Source: Dysosmobacter sp.
GTDB taxonomy: Bacteria; Bacillota; Clostridia; Oscillospirales; Oscillospiraceae
Assembly: GCA_022778785.1 (NCBI GenBank)
Contig: JALFSO010000113.1
Span: forward strand, 1-40,180
Direction: 5' to 3'
Length of the DNA stretch: 40,180 nt
The notes under the pieces were generated by a model. The model searched no databases, had not been told where the DNA came from, and saw only the letters and a program-made list of their open reading frames with translations. This document shows, piece by piece, positions 15,730 to 22,953 of this stretch. The position numbers and the translations under genes were made by a program. The first letter of the stretch is position 1; every line of letters begins with the position of its first letter.

Positions 15730-16470
15730 ATGAGCGATACGATCCTTGAGATCCGGCATCTGTCCAAGGCCTTCGGCAGCCATGAGGTGCTGCGGGACAT
15801 CGACTTCACCGTGGAAAAGGGCGACGTGACCTCCATCATCGGCGCTTCCGGCTCCGGCAAGTCCACGCTGCTGCGGTGCGTCAACCTGCTGGAGACCCCT
15901 ACCAGCGGCGAGATCCTCTACCACGGAAAGAACGTGGCGGACCGGACCGTCAGCGCCCCCGCCTACCGCTCCCACGTGGGCATGGTGTTCCAGTCCTTCA
16001 ATCTGTTCAACAACATGACGGTGCTGGAAAACTGCATGGTGGGCCAGGTGAAGGTGCTGAAGAAGAACAAGGAGGACGCCCGCAGGAGCGCCCTGAGCTA
16101 TCTGGAAAAGGTGGGCATGGCCCCCTACATCAACGCCAGGCCCCGCCAGATCTCCGGCGGCCAGAAGCAGCGGGTGGCCATCGCCCGGGCGCTGGCCATG
16201 GAGCCGGAGGTGCTGCTGTTCGACGAGCCCACCTCCGCCCTGGACCCGGAGATGGTGGGCGAGGTGCTGGAGGTCATGCGGCAGCTGGCCGCCGACGGCA
16301 TGACCATGCTGGTGGTGACCCATGAGATGGCCTTCGCACGGGACGTCAGCAGCCAGGTGGTGTACATGAACCAGGGCGTCATCTGCGAGCAGGGCACGCC
16401 GGAGCAGGTCTTCGGCGATCCCCAGCGGCAGGAGACTCGTGACTTCCTGGCCCGGTTCCGGAAAAACTGA
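15730..16470 (+). CDS. Polar amino-acid ABC transporter ATP-binding protein (GlnQ/HisP type)
   Basis: 246 residues. Walker [10 protein letters not shown] (about 38-46), Q-loop VFQSFNLF, signature ISGGQKQRV, Walker [14 protein letters not shown] and switch His in VVTHEM are intact. It powers the importer whose binding protein and permease precede it, and completes the lysine-riboswitch operon. A strong terminator follows the stop. Confidence 0.93.
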   Translation: MSDTILEIRHLSKAFGSHEVLRDIDFTVEKGDVTSIIGASGSGKSTLLRCVNLLETPTSGEILYHGKNVADRTVSAPAYRSHVGMVFQSFNLFNNMTVLENCMVGQVKVLKKNKEDARRSALSYLEKVGMAPYINARPRQISGGQKQRVAIARALAMEPEVLLFDEPTSALDPEMVGEVLEVMRQLAADGMTMLVVTHEMAFARDVSSQVVYMNQGVICEQGTPEQVFGDPQRQETRDFLARFRKN

Positions 16471-16491
16471 GTCCATTCATCTGAAAACCTG

Positions 16492-16530
16492 CCCGCCGCG
16501 GAACAGACGCTTCCGCGGCGGGTGTTTTTT
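16492..16530 (+). terminator. Intrinsic terminator of the amino-acid ABC operon
   Basis: A 12-bp stem (16492-16503 with 16511-16522) followed by TG and TTTTTT. Confidence 0.9.
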
Positions 16531-16557
16531 GCTTCGGCATAAAACACCGCAGGGCGC

Positions 16558-16580
16558 AAAAAAAGACGGCCCCATGGCCG
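16558..16580 (-). terminator. Second, back-up minus-strand terminator
   Basis: On the minus strand CGGCC-ATGG-GGCCG (16567-16580) is followed by TC and a run of seven T. It lies just beyond the first terminator of the putative RNA gene. Confidence 0.6.
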
Positions 16581-16596
16581 CCGGATGAAAAACATC

Positions 16597-16629
16597 GACC
16601 CCGCCAACCTCCAACGAGCTGGCGGGGTC
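16597..16629 (-). terminator. Minus-strand terminator of the putative RNA gene
   Basis: A perfect 10-bp stem (16597-16606 with 16620-16629) whose minus-strand product continues GATGTTTTT. Confidence 0.75.
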
Positions 16630-16904
16630 ACTTCTGGTAGGGCTTCTCGTTCACTAAGCGTTACCTCAAACTTTCTTCGGATTCTTCTGAAAGATTCATG
16701 CAGGGGTCGGATGCTTGCCAATCCTTAAAACATAAGTACACGCAGTCGTTGCATTTGCTGTTGCCAATGCGCTGGTGTGGTCTCGGTGAATACGAGTGAT
16801 GTTTCGTTTTTGGTAGGAATCGGTCTGCTGGATTCTTTCAGAGGTTCAGGAACTTACTGAGTTCTCAGATGGGACCTAGCCCATGGGACTCACCCCTTCC
16901 TTGT
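16597..16904 (-). ncRNA. Candidate independent structured small RNA, about 300 nt
   Basis: The 545-nt interval between the amino-acid ABC operon and the FliB-like gene has no credible protein gene and is more AT-rich than its flanks. On the minus strand it has a promoter (16911-16939), then about 300 nt, then two tandem terminators. The 5' part folds well: TGAGT (16858-16862) pairs with ACTCA (16888-16892) around an ATGGG/CCCAT hairpin (16869-16884). An alternative CTGA/TCAG hairpin (16857-16868) would exclude the outer stem. RNase P, tmRNA and SRP RNA signatures are absent. By size and clade the raiA RNA family and 6S RNA are the first things to test; I cannot confirm either by eye. Confidence 0.55.
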
Positions 16905-16910
16905 GTCTAT

Positions 16911-16939
16911 AATGTACAACATCTTTCGGGATTTGTCAA
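16911..16939 (-). promoter_or_regulatory. Promoter of the putative minus-strand RNA
   Basis: On the minus strand TTGACA (complement of 16934-16939), 17-nt spacer, TACATT (complement of 16911-16916). A TATAGA follows 5 nt later but is badly spaced for this -35. Confidence 0.6.
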
Positions 16940-16968
16940 TTGCTTTTGTGCTACTTCTCTAGTTTTTA

Positions 16969-16985
16969 CAAACGTAAAACGTTTG
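16969..16985. repeat. Short inverted repeat CAAACGT-AAA-ACGTTTG
   Basis: A perfect 7-bp inverted repeat located 30 nt upstream of the RNA promoter and 30 nt after the FliB-like stop. It could be a weak terminator element for that operon or a regulator site. A second hairpin, GGCAGA/TCTGCC, lies at about 16990-17012. Confidence 0.5.
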
Positions 16986-17014
16986 CTGGCGGCAGATTGC
17001 ACAAAGTCTGCCCG

Positions 17015-18043
17015 TCAGGACTCCAGCGCCGCCAGAAGCTGCGGGAGGGAGACAACGTCTCCCTGATAAAAGGCGTCCAGCAGGGCGTCCAGATTGTCCT
17101 CGTCGTGCTCGATCTCACAGCTGAACCGCCGCAGGGCTTCCGGCAGACCGCACACCGCCGCCAGACGCTCCACCGTCAATACCGCGAAGACGCACAGCTC
17201 CGCCCGGCTCAGGAGGTCGCCGTCGTTGATAGCTTTCAGCAGGTAACGGAAGGCGAAATAGACAGCAATGCGCTCCAGCGGCGGCTCCGGTACCGGCGCC
17301 GCCGGGGCCGTCTCCGCCTGACGCAGCAGGGCGGGCCAGTCATCGTCCAGAGTCTCCAGCGCCGCCAGGAACCGCAGGCCGTCGGGGAACAGCGGAGGTG
17401 CCCCATCGGGCCGGACAGCGTCTTCCGGCGGCGTCCAGTCCGACACCAGGGCGGGCAGCTCAGATGCCTGTTCCTCGTCCAGATATCCCTGGGCATCCCA
17501 GGCCAGCAGCAGAAAGTCCCGCAGGCGGCGGCGCAGGGGAAGGCTCCGATCCGCCAGAATGTCCAGCAGCCGGGTCCGCAGGGGCAGCAGACAAGGGAGC
17601 CAATCGTCGCCCGTCTCCCCTGCTTCCGGCGTCTCGCGCTCCGGAAATGTCAGGGGGTTGCCGCTGCCCAGCAGCAGAGCGTTGGCCGCGGGACAGGAGG
17701 CGCACAGGGTGATCTCCCGGAAGGGGCCGTAGTCCTCCGTGAACCGGGGATGCTCCCGGCAGGTGACGCTGGTGGCCGCCTCTCCCAGCTGCCGGTGGAT
17801 CTCGCAGAGGTTGTCCCCGTCCAGAAAGGGACAGCGCCCGCCGTTCAGGGGAAAGCAGACGTCTCCGCCTTCATCCTCCCGCATGGCGGCTCGCAGTCTG
17901 TCCCCCAACGGACCGGGGACGCCCTCATACCGGCGGACAGTATCGTCGTCCAGGACTACCTCCCACTTTTCGCAGCAGGTGTGGGGACAGGCGCCCGCCA
18001 GACAGCGGAAGTTATCGTAATAATCCGGCACGCGGATCAGCAT
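17015..18043 (-). CDS. FliB-like Cys-rich protein (flagellin lysine-N-methylase family)
   Basis: 342 residues from ATG 18043, the best spaced behind GGAG (other in-frame ATGs are at 18049 and 18052). The N-terminus contains C14-LAGA-C19-PHT-C23-C24, the Cys cluster typical of the FliB/YkgJ-like family, which probably binds iron-sulfur or zinc. More Cys follow in CREHPRF and LCASCPAA. Family members are annotated as flagellin lysine methylases, but no flagellar gene is nearby, so another protein substrate or role is possible. It is the last gene of the long minus-strand salvage operon. Confidence 0.78.
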   Translation of the reverse strand: MLIRVPDYYDNFRCLAGACPHTCCEKWEVVLDDDTVRRYEGVPGPLGDRLRAAMREDEGGDVCFPLNGGRCPFLDGDNLCEIHRQLGEAATSVTCREHPRFTEDYGPFREITLCASCPAANALLLGSGNPLTFPERETPEAGETGDDWLPCLLPLRTRLLDILADRSLPLRRRLRDFLLLAWDAQGYLDEEQASELPALVSDWTPPEDAVRPDGAPPLFPDGLRFLAALETLDDDWPALLRQAETAPAAPVPEPPLERIAVYFAFRYLLKAINDGDLLSRAELCVFAVLTVERLAAVCGLPEALRRFSCEIEHDEDNLDALLDAFYQGDVVSLPQLLAALES

Positions 18044-18088
18044 GGGCATCATCTCCGGAAAGGATTTCTCCGCTTCGCCGTCCCGGCG

Positions 18089-18625
18089 TCACGGGCGCAG
18101 GAAGCCCATGGGCCTGCCCTCCATGGCGAACAGCAGTCCCAGAAAGTCCCGGTAAAAGGGGGCGAAGGCCCCGTCGTCCAGCATAGCCTCCGCCGTGGGG
18201 CGGTCCACCCACCGGGCGTCCCGCACCTCCGAGGGCTGGAGACGCAGGGAGGCGATGTCCGGCGGATCGGGCAGCTCCACCAGATAGATGTCGTCAAAGC
18301 CGTCGTCAAAATTCACGGTGAGATAGGGCCGCAGACCGGAGAAGTCCAGGTCCAGCCCCAGCTCCTCCAGCAGTTCCCGGCGGATGGCGGTCCGGCTGTC
18401 CTCGCCGGCCCGGACGCCGCCCCCGGCGGTGAGGTCCCACAAGTCGGGATACTCCTCCTTGCAGGACTGCCGCCGCTGGATCAGCATCCGGCCCTGGGGA
18501 TCGAAGATGCAGACGTGGACCACCGTCAGATATTCTCCCGGTCCCAGCGCCGCGCCCCGGGGGACCGTTTTCCCCAGCGGGCGGCGCTGCTCGTCCACCA
18601 CGTCCACATATTCCGGCGGCCTCAT
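18089..18625 (-). CDS. Nudix hydrolase
   Basis: 178 residues. A perfect Nudix box is visible (about 69-91): G-x5-E in GGVRAGE, seven residues, then RELLEELGL. The surrounding segments (VVDEQRRPLGKTVPRG near the N-terminus) resemble the isopentenyl-diphosphate isomerase-like/YfcD branch. It hydrolyses a nucleoside-diphosphate-X compound; the substrate is unknown. Its ATG overlaps the stop of the DMT exporter gene, so it is translationally coupled within the operon. Confidence 0.88.
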   Translation of the reverse strand: MRPPEYVDVVDEQRRPLGKTVPRGAALGPGEYLTVVHVCIFDPQGRMLIQRRQSCKEEYPDLWDLTAGGGVRAGEDSRTAIRRELLEELGLDLDFSGLRPYLTVNFDDGFDDIYLVELPDPPDIASLRLQPSEVRDARWVDRPTAEAMLDDGAFAPFYRDFLGLLFAMEGRPMGFLRP

Positions 18626-19623
18626 GGCCGGCCCCCTTCCCGTTCGCTGCGGCGCATCTCCAGAAACACCGGCAGGATGGCCGTCACGGAGGCGGCGGTG
18701 AAGAAGCCAATGCCGATGATGCGGTTCAGGGAGATGGTCTCATGGAGCAGCACGGCGGAGAAAGCGGCGGCGATGATGGGCTTGAACAGATAGATGAAGG
18801 AGGCCTCCGTGGCGGAGGTACACTCCACCGCCTTGGCCAGCAGCAGATAGCCGCCCACAGTGACCACCAGGCAGATATAGGCCAAGATCAGGGTGCTTTT
18901 CGCGGTGTAGCCAACGGTAAAGTCCACCCGGGAGAAGATGCCCAGGCCCACGCGGTCAAAGACTGATGCGACGGCGGGGATCTCTCCCAGCAGCGTCACC
19001 GCCAGCAGTTCCGCTCCGCCGGTGAGCAGCACCAGGCAGGCCATGGCCACGCTGCCGTACCGGGGGACGCTGATGCGGCTGAAGGTGCCGTACAGGGCGA
19101 AGGTCAGTGTGGACAGAATGGCGAACAGGAAGCCGGACAGGCTGATCTGGATGTGGAGGGGATTCAGAATGAACAGGATGCCTACGATTTCCAGCCCCAG
19201 CGCAGCCAGATTCCGCTTCAGCAGCGGCTCCTTCAGAATGAAGTAGGCGAAGACCGTGGCAAAGATGGGGTTGCCGGAGTAGATGGCCGCCGTGGCGGAG
19301 GCGTCCATGGCGTTGATGGACAGCTGCAAAAAAACGATCTGCAAAGCCACGCAGATGAAGCCCATGCACAGGAAATACCGCAGGTCCCTCCCGTCCAGCC
19401 GTACCTTCCGGCGGCGCAGCTCCCGTAGGGCGAAGGGCAGCAGAAACAGTCCGCCGATCAGCACACGCAGTACGGTGATCTGCATGGTGCTGAACACATC
19501 GCTGACGCTTTTGATGGAGACCTCCGTGGTGCTGTACACCAGCGCCGCGGCGGCGATGCAGCCGTAGCCCAGCTTCCGGCGGCGCAGCTGCTCCCGCTGT
19601 CCTGTGACGCGTTCCGTACTCAT
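18622..19623 (-). CDS. DMT-superfamily transporter (two EamA domains)
   Basis: 333 residues with about ten membrane spans in two repeated halves (about 30-165 and 180-318), typical of EamA drug/metabolite exporters. ATG 19623 is chosen because AGGAG lies in the end of the upstream gene and the next residues lead straight into the first span. It starts 2 nt after the reductase stop and overlaps the Nudix start. The substrate cannot be predicted; in this operon an exporter for purine, pyridine or base products would make sense, but that is inference. Confidence 0.87.
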   Translation of the reverse strand: MSTERVTGQREQLRRRKLGYGCIAAAALVYSTTEVSIKSVSDVFSTMQITVLRVLIGGLFLLPFALRELRRRKVRLDGRDLRYFLCMGFICVALQIVFLQLSINAMDASATAAIYSGNPIFATVFAYFILKEPLLKRNLAALGLEIVGILFILNPLHIQISLSGFLFAILSTLTFALYGTFSRISVPRYGSVAMACLVLLTGGAELLAVTLLGEIPAVASVFDRVGLGIFSRVDFTVGYTAKSTLILAYICLVVTVGGYLLLAKAVECTSATEASFIYLFKPIIAAAFSAVLLHETISLNRIIGIGFFTAASVTAILPVFLEMRRSEREGGRP

Positions 19624-19625
19624 GG

Positions 19626-20216
19626 TCACAGGCTCCTGGCCAGTTCGGCCGCCTGGCCGCAGGCCGCTTTCAGGGAGGCGGCGCCGTCGAAGCCGTCCAC
19701 GTCCAGGCCGTCGGCGGCCACGCACTGGAATCGGTCGAAGCCGAAGAACCGCTGGATGCCCCGCAGATAGGGCGTGGCCTGCTCCAGGGGATCCCCGTCG
19801 GCGTAGATGCCGCCCCGGGTGGTGAGAAGCACCAGATCCGTGCCCCGGCAGAGGCCCTGAAGGCCCTCCGCGGTAGAGCGGAAGGTGATGCCCTCCGCGG
19901 ACACGTTTTCAATGTAGATTTTCAGCAGCGCCGGGAAGCTCAGGTCCCAGAAGGGCGCGGCCATCACCACAATGTCCGCCTCCGCTATCTGATGGGCGTA
20001 GCGGAACCGGGGATGGTCCAGCCGTCCCTCCGCCAGCAGCTCCTCCCGCTTCCGGAAGAACGGGCCGGAGAGGGGCTGCATCCCCTCCTCCGCCGGATCC
20101 AGACGGAGGATGTCGTATTCCGCCGGCAGCGCCTTTAAAAAGGCGTCCCCCAGGCGGGCGGTCCGGGATTCATCGCCCCGGATGCAGCAGTCGATATACA
20201 GCACTTGCTTCTTCAT
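19626..20216 (-). CDS. Flavodoxin-fold NAD(P)H oxidoreductase (MdaB/azoreductase type)
   Basis: 196 residues. The N-terminal strand and loop VLYIDCCIRGDESRTARL (about 5-22) is the FMN phosphate-binding turn. VVMAAPFWDLSFPALLKIYIE (about 85-105) carries the P-F-W motif that covers the flavin in azoreductases and NAD(P)H:quinone reductases. It probably reduces quinones or other electrophiles with NAD(P)H. The start overlaps the nucleoside phosphorylase stop (ATGA). Confidence 0.85.
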   Translation of the reverse strand: MKKQVLYIDCCIRGDESRTARLGDAFLKALPAEYDILRLDPAEEGMQPLSGPFFRKREELLAEGRLDHPRFRYAHQIAEADIVVMAAPFWDLSFPALLKIYIENVSAEGITFRSTAEGLQGLCRGTDLVLLTTRGGIYADGDPLEQATPYLRGIQRFFGFDRFQCVAADGLDVDGFDGAASLKAACGQAAELARSL

Positions 20217-20956
20217 GTCAGATCCTCCCGGCTGAGACGGTACAGGGCCTCCAGAGCCACGGCAATCTCCCGCCGCTCCCCCTCCGCCGTCCGGTCCGCG
20301 CCGCCGGCGTAGTCGCCGATGGCGCCGGCGGTATCCTGGCCCCACAGGACCACGTTGTTCAGAATGGAGGCGGTGCGGACGCCCCGGAGACGTCCGATGG
20401 TGAACAGGGCCGCCGTCTCCATGTCGGCGCCCAGGGCGCCGCAGCGGGACCAGTGGGCGGACTCCGCCTCGTTGGTGTCGATATAAAAGCTCTCATGGCT
20501 GTGGACGATGCCCACATGGTGGGGCCAGCCGTTGTCCCTGGCGGCGGCGATACAGTGGGACAGCAGCGCCGTGTCCGACACCGCCGGATAGCGCACGTCC
20601 ACGTAGGCCTTGGAGGCGCCGTCGTCCCGGATGGCGCCGCAGGCGAAGATCAGGTCCCCCAGGCCGATGCCCGTTTGCAGGGCGCCGCAGGAGCCGATGC
20701 GGATCATGGCGGTAACGCCGATGGCCCGCAGCTCCTCAATGGCGATGCCGGCGGAGCTGCCACCGATGCCCGTGGACAGCGCGGCCACCGGCAGGCCCCG
20801 GTAGGTGCCCCGGAGACTGCGGAACTCCCGGTTATAGGCCAGCTCCTCTACGTTTTCCAGCTGCTCCGCGATGCGGTCCAGACGGGCGGGGTCGCCGGGG
20901 AGGATGGCACAGCGGGCGTTCAGGGATTCATCCAGCTGAATGTGCGGCTGAAGCAT
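20213..20956 (-). CDS. Nucleoside phosphorylase (uridine phosphorylase/DeoD family)
   Basis: 247 residues. Family marks are ILPGDPARLDRI (18-29) for phosphate binding, GIGGSSAGIAIEEL, RIGSCGAL, and the late ADMETAALF segment whose Glu binds ribose. It splits a nucleoside with phosphate into base and ribose-1-phosphate. The set of residues looks closer to uridine phosphorylase than to purine phosphorylases, but specificity is not certain. AAAGGAGG precedes the ATG. It sits 17 nt downstream of the nicotinamidase-like gene, in the same operon. Confidence 0.9.
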   Translation of the reverse strand: MLQPHIQLDESLNARCAILPGDPARLDRIAEQLENVEELAYNREFRSLRGTYRGLPVAALSTGIGGSSAGIAIEELRAIGVTAMIRIGSCGALQTGIGLGDLIFACGAIRDDGASKAYVDVRYPAVSDTALLSHCIAAARDNGWPHHVGIVHSHESFYIDTNEAESAHWSRCGALGADMETAALFTIGRLRGVRTASILNNVVLWGQDTAGAIGDYAGGADRTAEGERREIAVALEALYRLSREDLT

Positions 20957-20973
20957 ACGCGCTCCCTCCTTTG

Positions 20974-21507
20974 TTATTTGCGGTTCAGGACTTCGGCCTG
21001 AAGGCCGGCCAGAACGTCCAGCGTCTTTTCATGGAGGTCCGGGTCAAAGCTGGCGGTGAGGTTGGCGTCCACCACGATCTGGGCATTGGGATAGTGGCTC
21101 TGGAGCACCACGGCGTTGCTGACCACGCAGATGTTGCTGACAAGGCCGCACAGTTCGATGCGGTCCGCCTCTTTCGGCAGCAGGGCCAGGATGGCGGGGT
21201 CCGCCACGTCCATGCCGAAGGTCAGCTTGTCGATGCCCACGGCTTCCACTTCCTCCAGGGCCTTGGCGGTCTCACCGTAGTTCTGCCAGCCGTCGCTGCC
21301 CTTGACGCAGTGGATGGCGGGAAGATGAAGGCCCTCACGGGTGTTCAGATAGTCGGGGAAATGGGTGTCCCGGGTGAACCAGACCCGGCCCTTGCCGTAT
21401 TCCCGGACCCGGGCGGCGATGGCGGCGTCCAGCTTTTCGGCGCCGGGGAAGCCCAGGGCGCCGTCCACAAAGTCCTTCTGATAATCAATGACAAACAGAC
21501 AGTCCAT
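20974..21507 (-). CDS. Isochorismatase-family amidohydrolase, nicotinamidase-like
   Basis: 177 residues from ATG 21507 (AAGGAG upstream). The catalytic triad of the family is present: D8, K94 and C127 in CGLVSNICVV. RDTH (46-49) and H61 supply the metal-binding Asp/His set of PncA-type enzymes. The likely reaction is nicotinamide to nicotinate plus ammonia, feeding NAD salvage. The Asp-x-His metal site makes nicotinamidase more likely than isochorismatase. It shares the salvage operon with adenosine deaminase and nucleoside phosphorylase. Confidence 0.87.
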   Translation of the reverse strand: MDCLFVIDYQKDFVDGALGFPGAEKLDAAIAARVREYGKGRVWFTRDTHFPDYLNTREGLHLPAIHCVKGSDGWQNYGETAKALEEVEAVGIDKLTFGMDVADPAILALLPKEADRIELCGLVSNICVVSNAVVLQSHYPNAQIVVDANLTASFDPDLHEKTLDVLAGLQAEVLNRK

Positions 21508-21615
21508 AGCAGCGATCTCCTTATTTCTATAGTGTAACAGCAATGGTGGGGCACAAAGAGAATTGACAAGAGTATACCATCCGGCGGGGAAAAGCACAAG
21601 GAAGGTCCGCCGGAT

Positions 21616-22632
21616 TCAGCGGCAGGCCTCCAGACGGGCCAGCAGGTCCGCCTTGTCTGCCTCCGGCAGGAAGGCCGCCCGGACGGCGTTCTCATTCATG
21701 CGGATTAGGTCGTCCCGGACAAAGCCCATGTCCCGGAGACAGTGGTCGTACTCGTCGTCCAGGGAGACGCCGGCCAGCACCATGTTGTCGGTGTTGATGG
21801 TGACGCTGATGCCCATGTCCAGCAGCTTTTTGGCGGGGTGCGCCCCGTAGGAGGGTTGGGTCCGGCACTGGATGTTGCTGGTGGGGCAGATCTCCAGGGT
21901 GACGCCCTCCTGAACGGCCCGGCGGCAGAGGTCCGGATCGTCGAAGATGTGGTGGCCGTGGCCGATGCGCCGGGCGCCGAAGTCCATGGCGTCCCGCACG
22001 GTGTCAGGCCCCTGACTGTCTCCGGCGTGGCAGGTGAAGGGCACGCCCAGCTCCGCGGCCCGATGGAATAGCGGGGCGAAGTTTTTCAGGGGCACCACGC
22101 CCTCGCCGCCCGCCAGATCCAGGCCCACGACGCCCTTTCCCAGATATTCCCGGCAGACCTCCACGGCCTCGGCGTTGGCGTCCCAGTTGGCGGTCTCCGG
22201 TCCCACGCACATCATGCAGGTGAGGATGCCCACGCGGATGCCGGGGCACCGCTCCAGACCCTGACGGCGGCCCTCCAGCACGGCCTCCACGGCCTGACGC
22301 TGGGTCAGGCCCTGCCGGGTGTGGAGCTGGGGGGCGAAGCGGATCTCCGCATAGGCCAGGCCCTGTCCGGAGAGCGTCTCAATGAGCTCCCGGGTGATGC
22401 GGATGATGCTGTCCCGGTCCTGCATGATCTGAAGGGGCAGATCAAAGAGCTTCAGGTATTCGTTGACGCTGCCGCAGTTCGCGGCGGTGCGGATGAAGTT
22501 CCGGTAGCCCTCCACGGAGCCGCCGGGCACCGGGACGCCCCGGGCGGAGGCCAGTTCCCAGGCGGTTTCCGGCAGGATGGAGCCGTCCAGGTGGAGGTGC
22601 AGATCAACTTTCGGGAAGGGATAGCGTTCCAT
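21616..22632 (-). CDS. add: Adenosine deaminase
   Basis: 338 residues. Zinc and catalytic residues are in place: H12-x-H14 in DLHLHLDGS, H202 in TCHAGD, the GHGHH segment (224-228), and D282 in INTDNM. The usual NTDD reads NTDN here, a change I recall in other Gram-positive members. It converts adenosine (and possibly deoxyadenosine) to inosine plus ammonia. AGGAGG lies 7 nt before the ATG. It is the first gene of the minus operon and is divergent from the nucleoside ABC importer, which fits a common salvage role. Confidence 0.93.
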   Translation of the reverse strand: MERYPFPKVDLHLHLDGSILPETAWELASARGVPVPGGSVEGYRNFIRTAANCGSVNEYLKLFDLPLQIMQDRDSIIRITRELIETLSGQGLAYAEIRFAPQLHTRQGLTQRQAVEAVLEGRRQGLERCPGIRVGILTCMMCVGPETANWDANAEAVEVCREYLGKGVVGLDLAGGEGVVPLKNFAPLFHRAAELGVPFTCHAGDSQGPDTVRDAMDFGARRIGHGHHIFDDPDLCRRAVQEGVTLEICPTSNIQCRTQPSYGAHPAKKLLDMGISVTINTDNMVLAGVSLDDEYDHCLRDMGFVRDDLIRMNENAVRAAFLPEADKADLLARLEACR

Positions 22633-22648
22633 GAAAAATCCTCCTGAA

Positions 22649-22677
22649 TGTATAGAATCAATGGGATAAATGGCCAA
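22649..22677 (-). promoter_or_regulatory. Promoter of the minus-strand salvage operon
   Basis: Minus strand TTGGCC (complement of 22672-22677), 17-nt spacer, TATACA (complement of 22649-22654), very close to the ribosome site, giving a short leader. Confidence 0.5.
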
Positions 22678-22842
22678 AACACCGGTTTGTTCTCTTTCAG
22701 AATATTCCTGAAACCGGAGGGAGTCAAGAGCGAAAACCGGCGCGGAGGGTCCCGGTGAGAGGGAGGGCTGTCAGAGTCCTAGCATCTTTGTAGAGAAAAC
22801 CTGAATAATTTTGTGAAAAACAGATAAACATTTTGCGGCAAA

Positions 22843-22871
22843 TTGACAAGACAATGGAAAAAGGATACAAT
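22843..22871 (+). promoter_or_regulatory. Promoter of the nucleoside ABC importer operon
   Basis: TTGACA (22843-22848), exactly 17 nt, TACAAT (22866-22871). The 320-nt divergent interval also contains an interrupted inverted repeat (CCGGTTT near 22683 with AAACCGG near 22712), which could bind a shared regulator. No purine riboswitch was recognised. Confidence 0.85.
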
Positions 22872-22953
22872 AATTACAGTCTAGGGGTCTGTCTTCCTGC
22901 GTCTCTGCAATGAATCAGGGCTCCGGACGATATCATTTCGGGAGGTTTTACCT

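Noticed and set aside
16659-16833. Small minus-strand open frame in the RNA region containing NSKCNDCVYLCFKDW and ending SEESEESLR
   Set aside because: No ATG or good start with a ribosome site at its beginning, and it lies between a promoter and terminators better explained by an RNA. It could be revisited if the Cys pattern proves conserved.
16906-16939. TATAGA as -10 box of the RNA promoter
   Set aside because: It is 22 nt from the TTGACA box; TACATT at 17 nt spacing fits better.
22680-22953. Purine riboswitch upstream of the nucleoside importer
   Set aside because: No three-way junction with the conserved purine-riboswitch loop sequences was found in the leader after the promoter.
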